A DNA stretch of 64,000 nucleotides from JADGHX01 sp963837755 (GCA_963837755.1 CAWIOP010000005.1:1-64000); one strand, 5' to 3'; positions 30,802 through 39,857 are shown, counted from the first letter of the stretch. The notes: a model not told the origin generated them from the letters alone. Translations and numbers: made by a program.

Positions 30802-32220
30802 TCACGGCTGAATCTCCGCACCATCAACAGCCCGCGAAGCTACTCTGCGCTCCAGACGAGCCTTGCGAATGGCGTCAGCGGCCTTCGCTTCGCTTCCGCC
30901 CTCAACCACCCGCTCCAGATACCGGTTCCACTTCAGCAACGCGCGCCGCTTCTCTTCGAGATACGAGTACCGATCATAGTGACGCGCCTGCACGCCACTC
31001 CGTCCATGCGACAGCAGCTGCGCGCGGATCTCGCGGCTCACCCCGAGCGACGCCAGATGCGTTTCGCATGTCCGACGAATGTCCCGAAAGCTGAACCGTG
31101 GAATCGGTTCCTTGACTCCGCGCGCCACGTCCTCGGCCGCAAGGCTCTCCCATATCTCCCGCACCGATTTCGATATCGTCGACGGATGCAGATGGTCAGC
31201 ACCCCGCGATGCGAACGGCCCTTCACAGTCAGCGTTCAGCTCGCGAAGCGGAGCCAGAATATCGAGACACTGCCTTGTCAGCGGTAGCAGGTGATCGCGC
31301 GCAGTTCCTCCACGGCCCTTTCCATCCCGCAGAAGGACGGTGTTCGCATCGAAGTCATAGTCCCGCCACGACGGCCGCAGCAGCTGAATCCCTCGCTGCC
31401 CGCCCAGCGCCAAGTCGAAGCGCAGGAACGCAGCAACGACGGGAATCGCCTTGTCCAGTCCGTGCCAATAGCGAGCCAGCTCCTCCTTGGAGAGCACGCG
31501 CTCGCCGACCCGTTCGAATTCCGCCTTCCGCGGAACCAGGCTGACCGGGTTCGAGACGATCTCAAACACTGCGCTGTCATGTGTCACGCGCGTCGGATCG
31601 TGGTCGGACTTCGCCCCGTGCTGAAACGCAGCGCTGAGATACGAGCGCACGAGGTTCACCTGTCGCCGCAGCCCGCGCCCCACCAGTCGAGCGAGGATCT
31701 GCTGAATATCCGCAGGCCCGATTTCCTTCGCCCGCTTCCGGCAGAGAGCGGCGAAGGGCGTTTTGACGCTGCGCTGGAAGGCGCTCTCGACGTACCGAGT
31801 GCTGACTCGCTCGCGGGCTCGCAAGTCCGCGACGTACGCGTCGAGCAGTTGCTCGAAAGACCCGAGCCGGGCCGCACGCGCCCGCGACTCCCGCTCCTGA
31901 TCGGCGACTTCCTCCCGACGCGCCAGCTCAGCCTTGACGTCCCCTGTCGAGCGCTGAATCTCGATGAGCCGGGCAAGCTCGGCTCGCGCGTCTTTGAGGC
32001 TCATTCCCCCGTAGCCCGGCGTCTGCTCGAACCGCCCGATGCGAATCAGCCTATCGGCGTTGCCGACTCGGGTCCGAAAGTAGAATTCCTTCAGGCCGGA
32101 TGGGTGCACGCGCACGATCAGCCGCCCCTCGCCGCGGGGCGCCGCCTCGCACACCTTGTACGGAATCGGACCCGGCTGCAGAGCGCGGATCGCCTGAGTC
32201 GTGAACAGTCGCGTGGCCAT
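30802..32220 (-). CDS. Tyrosine-type integrase (P4-like)
   Basis: A site-specific recombinase of 472 aa. The N-terminal arm-binding segment (LTTQAIRAL-like start, then RLIVRVHPSGLKEFYFR) is of the P4-integrase type. Catalytic residues visible are the first Arg in LGGQRGIQLLRP, the second in SFRDIRRT, His in LLSHG and Tyr in ARHYDRY. The start at 32220 (MATRLFTTQ) fits the family better than the longer frame to 32277. Its 5' end lies 162 bases from a tRNA-Lys 3' fragment, the normal placement of an integrase beside its attachment site. It would insert and excise the island to its left. Confidence 0.88.
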   Translation of the reverse strand: MATRLFTTQAIRALQPGPIPYKVCEAAPRGEGRLIVRVHPSGLKEFYFRTRVGNADRLIRIGRFEQTPGYGGMSLKDARAELARLIEIQRSTGDVKAELARREEVADQERESRARAARLGSFEQLLDAYVADLRARERVSTRYVESAFQRSVKTPFAALCRKRAKEIGPADIQQILARLVGRGLRRQVNLVRSYLSAAFQHGAKSDHDPTRVTHDSAVFEIVSNPVSLVPRKAEFERVGERVLSKEELARYWHGLDKAIPVVAAFLRFDLALGGQRGIQLLRPSWRDYDFDANTVLLRDGKGRGGTARDHLLPLTRQCLDILAPLRELNADCEGPFASRGADHLHPSTISKSVREIWESLAAEDVARGVKEPIPRFSFRDIRRTCETHLASLGVSREIRAQLLSHGRSGVQARHYDRYSYLEEKRRALLKWNRYLERVVEGGSEAKAADAIRKARLERRVASRAVDGAEIQP

Positions 32221-32381
32221 CGACAGCCTCCCTGGCCTGAATCTAGTCCCCGTACTGGTCCCCGTTACGGAAGCCACCGGGTGGGATGCTGTGATACGAT
32301 CTGTTCAGGGAAATTGCAAGGATCTCATGAGCTTAGATACGCGGTGGGACTTGCTGATACGCCCCGGGACAGCAGAAATTT

Positions 32382-32429
32382 CGACTCTTAATCTCTTGGT
32401 CGAAGGTTCGAGTCCTTCACGGCCCACCA
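32382..32429 (+). other. tRNA-Lys(CTT) 3' fragment, island attachment site
   Basis: These 48 bases match the 3' half of a bacterial tRNA-Lys: anticodon-loop sequence CTCTTAA (32385-32391), T-arm GGTTCGAGTCC and acceptor CACGGCCCACCA ending in encoded CCA at 32429. The 5' half is not present: bases before 32382 do not pair in the anticodon stem or form a D-arm. This is the duplicated 3' end that a tRNA-targeting integrase leaves at the distal island end, so the island should lie to the left and the intact tRNA outside this window. Confidence 0.7.
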
Positions 32430-32436
32430 CCTCCCC

Positions 32437-32676
32437 ATGAGTCTGCGTTCCGGCACGTTGATCGTCATCGCCGTCCTGATAGGCGGCATGTTGATTTCGC
32501 TGATGTTCGCGCAAACGGATTGTCGCGAGCTCCGGGGATTTCAGTCGCCCCTCTCCCTGGATCTGCGCGAGGGCGACTGGTACCGAGCACACGTCCGCGC
32601 TTATTGTTGGCGCCGATGCTCGCATTCGAGTTTCTTGATGCTGCCGTACTGGCTGCTCCGGGTATCTGGGTCGTGA
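32437..32676 (+). CDS. Small hypothetical membrane protein
   Basis: A 79-aa reading frame beginning eight bases after the tRNA fragment. Residues about 6-26 (GTLIVIAVLIGGMLISLMFA) form a convincing transmembrane or signal helix, and four later cysteines follow. No clear ribosome-binding site is visible and I recognise no family, so it may be spurious. Confidence 0.3.
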   Translation: MSLRSGTLIVIAVLIGGMLISLMFAQTDCRELRGFQSPLSLDLREGDWYRAHVRAYCWRRCSHSSFLMLPYWLLRVSGS

Positions 32677-32794
32677 GGCGGCTGTCCTCATCGAGGTTTT
32701 AGATCGGTAGACCTTGATCGCGAGAGCCAGCGCCGCAGGTTCCGCGGAGCCGCCGCCACAACGGCGGCCGCTCGCCAGCGCCCCGCCGCAAGCC

Positions 32795-34426
32795 TCACCC
32801 CGCCGCCAACGTCCGCCCGCGAATCATATCCGCCGCTTTTTCCCCGATCATGATCGTCGGTACGTTTGTATTGCCGCTCGGATCATCCGGCATGATGGAC
32901 GCATCCGCCACGCGCAAATTGTCGACACCGTGAACGCGAAGCCGCGCATCCACCACGGCTCCTGGATCGCTCGCCACGCCCATTCGACACGTGCCGAGCG
33001 GATGATGCCGATGTTCAACGTTCTGGCGCAGGTAAGCGACCACGTCGGCGCGCGTGCGAACCGCCGAGCCGGGTAGAAGCTCCATCTCAATGAGCTCGCG
33101 CATCGGCGTCTGGCCATATAGCTCCCGGCACATCTCAACAGCCCTCACCATCACCTCGACATCCGCCGGCTCGGTGAGCATGTTGAAACAGATGCGCGGA
33201 GCATCGAGCGGATCGGCGGAGCGCAACCGCACCCAGCCGCGCGATTGCGCGTGAAGCACCCCGATGCGCGCCGTCAGCGCGTAAACCGGCGGCTGTGTCA
33301 GCAGCGGAAACCACAGGCGCGCGTGTTGATGGACGGACATCGTGATGATCTGGATATCCGGCCGGTGCACGCCCTCGCGCGAACGCACGATGAGGTTCCC
33401 ACTGGTGCCCGCCGTCGTGAACGGCCCCTCGCCGAAGAAATACCACCTCAGCACGGCGAGCGCCGCCCTGTCGAGACGCAGGAACTTCGTGAATCCCAGC
33501 TCCCCTCGCGTCCGATAGATGTTCAGCAGGTTGGGATGCTCGACGAGGTTCTCACCCAGACCCGGCAGGTCATGCAGCACCTTCACGCCAACGGACTCCA
33601 GGTGCGCGGCCGGCCCGATCCCCGAGAGCTGCAGCAACTGCGGGGAATTGTAAGCACCCCCACACAGGATCACTTCGCGGGCGGCGCGCACCGTTTCCAC
33701 TTTGCCGTGACGCAGATATTCGACACCGGTGGCCCGATGCCCCTCCAGCGTCACGCGCGTGACCTGTGCGCCCGTCAGCACGCTGAGATTCGCCCGCTCG
33801 GAAGCCGGCTCCAGGTACGCGCGTGCAGTACTCGCGCGCCGGCCGCGGCTTATCGTGAGCTCGATGCGGCTCAACCCATCCTGGCTCTCAGCGTGATGGT
33901 CGTGGCAAAGGGGCAGGCCCATGTTGACCGCGGCCTGCTGAAGCTCCAGGAACAGTCCTTCCGGATAGTCGATCGGCACGCTGGCGACCGGCCCCTGCGC
34001 ACCGTGGAATTCATTCTCGCCGCGCCAGCTCTTTTCCAGCCGCTTGAAATACGGCAGCACGTCCGCGTAGCCCCACCCTTCGAGACCGCGATCGCGCCAG
34101 GAATCGAAGTCCAGCGGATTGCCGCGCACGTTGATCATTGCATTGAGCGAGGAGCAGCCGCCAAGCATCCTGCCCCGCCAGGCCGGCAGACGACGGTTGT
34201 CGAGACCGGGCTCCGGCTCGGACTCGAACGGCCACACATACGCGCGATGCGCGTGCACCCTCGGGAAGGCGATGGGCATCAGCCCGAATGGGTGATCGTC
34301 CTTGCGCCCAGCCTCGAGCAGCAGTACCCGAACCCCTGGCTCCTCGCTCAGCCGAGCCGCAACCACCGCCCCGGCGGAGCCGGAACCGACAACAATGAAG
34401 TCGGCGTCGCTGGAAGGCGTTGTCAT
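32795..34426 (-). CDS. GMC-family FAD-dependent oxidoreductase
   Basis: A 543-aa flavoprotein of the glucose-methanol-choline family, which oxidises an alcohol and passes electrons to an acceptor. The N-terminal FAD-binding motif VGSGSAGAVVAARL and the downstream LLLEAG are clear. GRMLGGCSSLNAMINVRG is the GMC signature 1, and GGAYNSPQLLQLSGIG is signature 2. The catalytic His lies in HHPLGTCRMG, and NVPTIMIGEKAADM ends the fold. It is full length. The substrate cannot be told; choline dehydrogenase-like and medium-chain alcohol enzymes share these motifs. It stands alone between two tRNA-end repeats, so it may be chromosomal or cargo of an older insertion. Confidence 0.88.
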   Translation of the reverse strand: MTTPSSDADFIVVGSGSAGAVVAARLSEEPGVRVLLLEAGRKDDHPFGLMPIAFPRVHAHRAYVWPFESEPEPGLDNRRLPAWRGRMLGGCSSLNAMINVRGNPLDFDSWRDRGLEGWGYADVLPYFKRLEKSWRGENEFHGAQGPVASVPIDYPEGLFLELQQAAVNMGLPLCHDHHAESQDGLSRIELTISRGRRASTARAYLEPASERANLSVLTGAQVTRVTLEGHRATGVEYLRHGKVETVRAAREVILCGGAYNSPQLLQLSGIGPAAHLESVGVKVLHDLPGLGENLVEHPNLLNIYRTRGELGFTKFLRLDRAALAVLRWYFFGEGPFTTAGTSGNLIVRSREGVHRPDIQIITMSVHQHARLWFPLLTQPPVYALTARIGVLHAQSRGWVRLRSADPLDAPRICFNMLTEPADVEVMVRAVEMCRELYGQTPMRELIEMELLPGSAVRTRADVVAYLRQNVEHRHHPLGTCRMGVASDPGAVVDARLRVHGVDNLRVADASIMPDDPSGNTNVPTIMIGEKAADMIRGRTLAAG

Positions 34427-34497
34427 GAATCGCGTATGTCGGGCTGTCTTTCGCGTGAAGCCGGCATTCTGGCACGTTCAGTGAAGGCGTGTTCGGA

Positions 34498-34512
34498 CCC
34501 CACGGCCCACCA
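34498..34512 (+). repeat. tRNA 3'-end-like repeat (putative secondary att site)
   Basis: CCCCACGGCCCACCA, sharing the terminal 12-mer CACGGCCCACCA with the tRNA-Lys fragment at 32418-32429; GTTCG lies just before it, as in a T-arm. The 470-base stretch 34427-34911 holds this repeat and a terminator, and otherwise nothing I can identify. Confidence 0.45.
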
Positions 34513-34833
34513 CTCAAACACGCGCTCAGCGACCCCACGACCCGACTGTTGGCGCGCGTTGGCGCGGAGTCGGGGTTACCTCTTGTCGCCCGGAACGCCT
34601 TCGGCCGGAAGTCGTGCGGTCGGTAATCGAAGTGCTCAACGAAGCGCTTCGGAATGCCCCTGAGTTCCGCGAAAGCCTGACTGCGGAGACGCTGCTTAGT
34701 GGGTGGAAAAGAACTTCGCAGCCGTGAATGCCGCGCCGACTGCGGTGATCGCCGTACCAATTAACCAGTCTAATGAATCCAGCTTCCCAGCCTGACTGAT
34801 CCGACAAGAACGGATTGGCGACTGGGCGCAAAA

Positions 34834-34853
34834 GCCGCCGCAAGGCGGTTTTT
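34834..34853. terminator. Rho-independent terminator, probably bidirectional
   Basis: GCCGCC-GCAA-GGCGG followed by TTTTT on the plus strand; the other strand reads into CTTTTG after the stem. It lies past the 3' end of the minus-strand ATPase relic. Confidence 0.7.
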
Positions 34854-34911
34854 GCACATCTGGGCCACGGAAAGTCCTATGCAGGCGGGAACCGCAGGCG
34901 CGATGCCATGA

Positions 34912-35677
34912 TCACGACCATAGGCACGCCAACGGAGCGGCCCTCAAATTATCCGCGAACGATAGCGTTTGCTCCCCGTTGTAAAGAACTATGCCTTGCA
35001 CGAAGTGCTTGCCTGCCGCGGACGCCAACCGATCCAGTCCAGCGAAATCCCGTCGAGTAATGGAGGCGGCTGCCTTCACTTCGACACCGACGATCTGGCC
35101 GCCGTCGTTCTCCAGTACGAAATCGACCTCGAGTTGGTCCTTATCACGGTAGTGATAAAGAGAGACTCGCTGATCGGACCACGAAATGGCCTTCAGCAGC
35201 TCTGAGAAGACGAATCCCTCGAGGACAGGTCCAAAGAGCTCTCGATCTGCCTTCAATCTAACCGTCGAGTATCCGCGCAGGGCCGCAAGAAGGCCCGAGT
35301 CCACGAAGTGCAGCTTCGGAGTTTTGATCAACCGAGAGAGCTCGTTTCGCAGCCATGGCTGGAGCCGTCGAACGAGGAAGAGTTGTTCGAGAACCTGCAG
35401 ATAACTATCCGTGGTCTTGTGGTCGAGCGCGACCCGGGGCTCGCTGCACTTCGTCGATGACGGCTCGGTCGAGAGCCTTGATGAAGGCCACGGGGTCGCT
35501 TTTCGCGGCCGCGAGGGTAGCGCGGTCGTCCAGCGTCAGGTAGGCGCGCCCTTGGCGTGCAAAACGCCGCGCAAGGGTTGTTTTGCCTGATTGTCGCGGA
35601 CCGGTGATGGCGACGACGCGCGTGTCACGCAACGCTGTCCGAATATGCGGTTCTGCAAGCCGGGGATAGGCAGCCAT
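34912..35677 (-). pseudogene. AAA/DUF4143 ATPase, internally deleted
   Basis: The N-terminal part (start 35677, MAAYPRLAEPH) has Walker A GPRQSGKTTL and reads to AVIDEVQR, where Walker B begins, then goes out of frame at about 35,410. The C-terminal DUF4143 part resumes in another frame with LQVLEQLFLVRRLQPWL and ends at 34912. About 120 codons of the middle are missing by comparison with the intact relative at 35883-37094. The family links ATP binding to an endonuclease-like fold and is often found near toxin-antitoxin genes. This copy cannot make a working protein. Two direct copies of CGTCCAATTGGGA lie just upstream (about 35,715 and 35,738). Confidence 0.75.
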
Positions 35678-35761
35678 GATCGGCAGAGTACCGTCCGGGT
35701 TGGGAATGGATAAACGTCCAATTGGGAGTGGGATCCCGTCCAATTGGGAATAGCCGACCAA

Positions 35762-35776
35762 CCCCACGGCCCACCA
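35762..35776 (+). repeat. tRNA 3'-end-like repeat (second putative secondary att site)
   Basis: CCCCACGGCCCACCA, identical to 34498-34512 and sharing the last 12 bases with the tRNA-Lys fragment. The stretch between the two copies carries the terminator and the broken ATPase gene. Confidence 0.45.
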
Positions 35777-35882
35777 ACTTCAAACGCTAACGTGTCCACA
35801 TCCACCCGGTGTCCGAGACTTGTGCCTCCGCCTGAGGCGCCAGCCCGCGACCTGCGACTTGCGTCGAAGGCAGCGTTGCAAA

Positions 35883-37094
35883 TCACTTCGCGCGGGCGCG
35901 TCGAGGTGCGCGAGGCGGACGGTGTTTTGGAAACAGGGTTTCGAGGCTCCCGGAGGCAACGGAGCCCATCGGAACGACTCGCGTCTGCGGGCCCAGTTCG
36001 TACGCGTGCGTGCCGGGATAGAGCACGATCAGTTGTTCGAGATGAAGGTCCGTCAGGGCGATACGCATCGAAGGCGTCAGGGTGGGCGCATCCGTTCGCT
36101 TGATCTCGACTCCGAGCCGTCGACCCCCCTTGAAGAGCAGAAGATCGAGCTCTGCGCCTTGGTGAGTTGCCCAGAAATACGCCTGATCCGGCTCGATCGC
36201 ATTGAGCAGCTCCTCGACCGCATAGCCTTCCCAGGAGGCGCCGCTCTTGGGATGCGAAAGCAGCTCGCTCTCGCTGCGAATGCCGAGCAGGGCATGTAAC
36301 AAACCACTGTCGCGTACGTAAACCTCAGGTGCTTTGACTTGGCGCTTGCTCAGGTTCTCGTGCCAGGGCTGCAACTGTCGCACGACCAGCAGGTTGGCAA
36401 ACAGGTCGAGATAGCGACGCACAGTCGATTCGCCAATGCCAAGTGAACGAGCCGGGTCGGCGGAGCTCCAGATGCCACCGTGGCAATGAGCAACCATCGT
36501 CCAGAAGCGCAACAGCGCCGGAGCAGGGATGTTGATGCCGAGCTGCGGCAGGTCACGTTCCAGGAAGGTCTGAATGAACTGTTGCCGCCACGTAAAGCTG
36601 TCATCGTTCGTTCGTGCCAGGAACGAAAGCGGAAAGCCACCTCTGTGCCAATGGCGATTCAGGGCCGATGTGCCGACCTCGCGCAGGGTGAAACCGGCTA
36701 CGGGTATCGTCTCGATGCGCCCGGCCAACGATTCGGAGGATTGACGCAGCAGCTCGGGGGACGCACTTCCGAGTATCAGGAAGCGCGCAGGGAGAGGTTT
36801 CCGGTCGGCGAGAACGCGCAGGACCGGAAATAACTCCGGACGACGCTGTATCTCGTCGATGACGACGACGCCCCCCAGCCCCTCGAGCGCTGTCATCGGT
36901 TGGGCAAGGCGGGCCAGGCTCCCCGGATCTTCCAGATCGAAGTAGTTGCCCGAATTGCCGGGAACCAGCGTGCGCGCGAGCGTGGTCTTCCCGCTTTGGC
37001 GGGGGCCGATGAGCGCGACGACCCGGCTGCGCTTCAGGGCGCGCCTGACACGGTCGATATCATGAAATTCCGCCACTACGTGGGGGAATTTCAT
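35883..37094 (-). CDS. AAA (AAA_14) / DUF4143 ATPase
   Basis: A 403-aa P-loop ATPase. Walker A is GPRQSGKTTLART, Walker B is GGVVVIDEIQ, and the sensor region is FLILGSASPELL. The C-terminal half is DUF4143, with DSGLLHALLGI and the nuclease-like GAELDLLLFKGGRRLGVEIK, which has the D/E...K pattern of PD-(D/E)XK folds. The start MKFPHVV at 37094 fits the family better than the longer frame to 37130. These proteins are widespread, often horizontally moved, and their function is unproven. A broken paralogue lies immediately downstream on the same strand. Its promoter region faces that of the abiE relic. Confidence 0.82.
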   Translation of the reverse strand: MKFPHVVAEFHDIDRVRRALKRSRVVALIGPRQSGKTTLARTLVPGNSGNYFDLEDPGSLARLAQPMTALEGLGGVVVIDEIQRRPELFPVLRVLADRKPLPARFLILGSASPELLRQSSESLAGRIETIPVAGFTLREVGTSALNRHWHRGGFPLSFLARTNDDSFTWRQQFIQTFLERDLPQLGINIPAPALLRFWTMVAHCHGGIWSSADPARSLGIGESTVRRYLDLFANLLVVRQLQPWHENLSKRQVKAPEVYVRDSGLLHALLGIRSESELLSHPKSGASWEGYAVEELLNAIEPDQAYFWATHQGAELDLLLFKGGRRLGVEIKRTDAPTLTPSMRIALTDLHLEQLIVLYPGTHAYELGPQTRVVPMGSVASGSLETLFPKHRPPRAPRRARAK

Positions 37095-37168
37095 GTCGAG
37101 TGCGGGCGATCGCGCCGATCCTCGATCCATGCGAACAGAAGTGCGATGCTGCAGGCATGTCTGACACG

Positions 37169-37224
37169 TATATCACTCAAATCAGCCTGGAAACAGGCCT
37201 TCGGACGCTATTCTGAGTGATATA
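37169..37224. promoter_or_regulatory. AbiE operator-like inverted repeat
   Basis: TATATCACTCA (37169-37179) and TGAGTGATATA (37214-37224) are a perfect 11-bp inverted repeat, 34 bases apart, just upstream of the abiEi relic. AbiEi antitoxins repress their own operon by binding inverted repeats in the promoter, so this is probably the old operator. Confidence 0.55.
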
Positions 37225-37249
37225 GGTTTCAAACTGGTCGATGCCCTGA

Positions 37250-37759
37250 ACCAGGATTCGCCGCGGGCTCTATGTCCTCGCGCCGCGCTATCGCACCGAG
37301 CCGCCACATCCATTCGCCATTGCGCAGTCCCTGGCCCCCGGAAGCTACGTCTCCTTCGAGAGCGCGCTCAGCTATCACGGCTGGATTCCCGAATCAGTCC
37401 CAGTCCTCGCAAGCGTGGTACCCGGCAGGAAGTCCTCGACCCTTGAGCATCCAACCCTCGGCAGCTTCGCCTTCCATCCACTCGCGCTGAACCGCGGCCA
37501 CTTTCTCGAGCTCGTCGAGCGTCGACAGCTGGGAAGTCAGGTTGCACTCGTGGCCAAGCCGCTCCGCGCACTCATGGATCTCGTCGCGTTTCGCAAACTC
37601 CAATGGCAGGGCCTCGCCTGGCTCACGGAAGGAATGCGCATCGAACCGCAAAATCTGCGCACGATCACCCGCGAAGACATCGAAACACTGTCCAAAGTCT
37701 ACAAACACATCAGGACAAACGAGTTCCTGCGCTCGCTTGCCAGCGCACTCGACCAATGA
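37250..37759 (+). pseudogene. AbiEi-type antitoxin, N-terminally truncated
   Basis: The reading frame contains RIRRGLYVLAPRYR, then SYVSFESALSYHGWIPE and KPLRALMDLVAFR, all standard for AbiEi antitoxins (type IV toxin-antitoxin). The usual N-terminal winged helix is missing: an in-frame TGA lies at 37247-37249 and no start codon with a ribosome-binding site precedes the conserved part. A GTG at 37415 would drop much of the domain. The stop overlaps the toxin ATG (ATGA), the normal AbiE arrangement. The antitoxin is therefore probably inactive. Confidence 0.65.
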
Positions 37760-38486
37760 TTGAGCTCATCCGGCAACGCCTCGTCTCCTGCAAGGCCGCC
37801 AATGCGGTGGAGGAAGAGCAGGCAACGAAGGAAATACTCCAGGAAGTCGCCCTGTACTTGCTCTGGCGCGGCGGCTTCTTCGAGAAGGCGGCATTCCAGG
37901 GCGGCACCAGCCTGCGAATCCTCTACAAGCTGCCACGCTTTTCCGAAGATCTCGACTTCATCCTTTTGCGCCCCGACACCGCGTTCGACTGGGCCGACTA
38001 TCTGGGGCCGCTGATCGCAGGTCTGGAGGAGTTCGGCCTGCAATCCCAGGTGCTCGACAAAAGCGAAATGGATCAGAACATCCGCAAGGCCGTGCTGAAG
38101 AACGACTCCATCAGCCAGCAGCTCAACCTGAGATTCAACGAGCCCAACCGCGCACCACTCAAGATCAAACTCGAAATCGACATCAATCCACCGGCCCACT
38201 CAACATTCGCCTACACCTATCTCGACTTCCCCCTCGATTTCGCAACCTCCCGCACCTTCAGGCGGCCCTGGATCAGTTCGGCCCCTGGAAGGGCAAAGTT
38301 CCCAAGCTCGATCGGCAATGGCTCGCGGACCGCCTGAAAGAAAAGATCGCCACCATCGATTGGAAGACTGCCGCAGCCGATGTCGAGCGCTTTCTCGGCC
38401 CAACGGAGCGAGCAAGCCTCACACTCTGGAGCGAGCGGTTCTTCAACAGCAAGGTCGCGACGCTCCTGGACTCCAGGAGTAGCTAA
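37756..38486 (+). pseudogene. AbiEii-type nucleotidyltransferase toxin, internally deleted
   Basis: The N-terminus (ATG 37756) has the toxin hallmarks FQGGTSLRILYKLPRFSEDLDF, a nucleotidyltransferase GG[TS]...DLD motif that normally transfers nucleotides to tRNA. After LDFPLDF at about 38,240 the frame goes wrong and stops at 38337. The C-terminal part (LQAALDQFGPWKG onward) continues in another frame to TAA at 38484-38486. The segment usually between these, including the conserved KIHALL-type stretch, is absent, so about 40-50 codons were deleted. The toxin cannot be functional, which would explain tolerance of a damaged antitoxin. Confidence 0.7.
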
Positions 38487-38499
38487 GGAGATCAAACCC

Positions 38500-38840
38500 C
38501 GGCCAGACGACCTCGCGATTTGGTTGCGATGTGCGCCCCGGATAGACGTGGTTCGCTACGCGAGGCCACTGGGGACTCCGCTCGACACCGTGCATCACAG
38601 CCGTCGAGCATGCCTCGACCATCCGGCGCACATCCACCGCGGAGAGCCCGCCGAACGCGAGTGCGAACTCGCCTTCGAGTACCAATCGAAAGAGAGTGCG
38701 AGTGCCGGTACATCATCGGGGATATAGGGCAACGTCGACACGCAGTCGTAAAACGGTGCCAGCGAAACATGCGCCGCATCCTCATACTGCACACCGAAGT
38801 TCTTCAGGTGCGCATCTGCCGCCGCGCTGATGGGTGAGAC
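38500..38840 (-). pseudogene. HipA-like kinase toxin, C-terminal relic
   Basis: Read on the minus strand from about 38,836, the sequence gives ADAHLKNFGV, the HipA catalytic-loop hallmark, then AHVSLAPFYDCVSTLPYIPD, the typical following segment. After FDWYSK sense moves to another frame (ALAFGGLSAVDVRRMVEAC). The N-terminal two thirds are not recognisable upstream, and no HipB is present. Only a decayed fragment remains. Confidence 0.6.
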
Positions 38841-39209
38841 TTCGAAGCGGAGTCATGCCAGTCTGAAGCATTCTCGATGGTGCATCGTCAGCCGCGGGAC
38901 TTCGGCGAGAACGCCGCGCTTGACGAACCGTCGGCGCGCACTGAGGATGCCCGTGCGATGCTTCGGCTCGCAGGCATAGAATACTTGGGGGGATACGCAT
39001 CGCCCGGCAGCGGGCCGCGCGTAAGCAGTGGGGCAGGTTGAGACGACCGGTCAATTCTTCGAATCAATGCGGTCTGGGCCAACCTCATAATTTCATTAGT
39101 GGCAGTGCGCCCGAAACAATTCGGGTCTGAACGCGCAGTGGAGTGCTGATGAGCCACGCGCACGGCGAATGGCCGTGCGCGCAGCGCGCGCAGGGTTTTG
39201 CAGGACGCG
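38841..39209. other. Intergenic region ahead of the giant operon
   Basis: Short minus-strand frames here are probably further HipA debris, but I cannot show it. Hairpins are CCCGAA-ACAA-TTCGGG (39110-39125) and a 10-bp perfect stem with loop GAATG (39157-39181), ending 28 bases before the first gene. No clear promoter hexamers were found. Confidence 0.4.
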
Positions 39210-39857
39210 ATGAAAAGGAAACGTCAGAAACAGGCTCCACCGCGTAAGGCTGCTACACCGGCGCGGCCGTCGCTGGGCGAGGCCTGTGCGCGGGCGGTGT
39301 CCCGTTTCCGTGGCCGCAAGCCCCGCACGGTCGCCTCCAAACGTCTCGCCGCGGGTGGCGTAGCACCCGAGATCAGCCTGCCGGCCCGCCAGGCGCAGGA
39401 GCTGTTCCAGATTGCGTTCGCCAATGCCAGCGGCGCAACCAATACCAATCAGATCGTATCGGTCGCCGGCGAGCACGAGCTTCTCGTGAACGCGGGTGCC
39501 GTGCAGATGGCCGTCACCGACGGGTTCGTCCTCGTGAGCATTCCGGTCTTCACCGAACAGAGTGGCAATGCGTCGGTCATCGTGCCGTTCGCCGTCGGCC
39601 GGGCGGGCGCCCCGCAGGGGCTGATCATGGCGACGGAAACGCTGCCCCGCGGGCCGTCTCTCATCGTCGAGCGCTGGGGAGAGCCGCTGATCGCGGCGGC
39701 CTGGCGCGCCGTGGTCGACATGACGAGTGGCCTTGCCGCCGCGGCCGGAGTGGACGAACGAAATCAGGCTCTGCTGCCGGCCACGTTCGTGGCGCACGCG
39801 AAGGGCATCCGCGTCACGCCTCAGGCACTCCACCGCTTCGATTCGAACAAGCCATGA
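39210..39857 (+). CDS. Hypothetical protein, first gene of giant operon
   Basis: A 215-aa protein of unknown family. The first 50 residues are strongly basic and proline-rich (KRKRQKQAPPRK), the rest is mostly beta-strand and small residues, with ELFQIAFANASGATNTNQIVSV and VVDMTSGLAAAAGVDE. No signal peptide is seen. The ATG at 39210 has AGGA just upstream; a TTG at 39198 is less likely. Its stop overlaps the ATG of the next gene, so it belongs to the same operon. Function cannot be inferred from sequence. Confidence 0.65.
   Translation: MKRKRQKQAPPRKAATPARPSLGEACARAVSRFRGRKPRTVASKRLAAGGVAPEISLPARQAQELFQIAFANASGATNTNQIVSVAGEHELLVNAGAVQMAVTDGFVLVSIPVFTEQSGNASVIVPFAVGRAGAPQGLIMATETLPRGPSLIVERWGEPLIAAAWRAVVDMTSGLAAAAGVDERNQALLPATFVAHAKGIRVTPQALHRFDSNKP

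Noticed and set aside
32340..32429. Complete tRNA-Lys gene
   Set aside because: Only the 3' half matches. The bases before 32382 do not form the D-arm, the acceptor 5' strand or more than two anticodon-stem pairs.
34430..34830. Small genes in the gap after the GMC oxidoreductase
   Set aside because: Several short frames exist but none has a start with a ribosome-binding site or recognisable sequence; only the tRNA-end repeat and terminator are supported.
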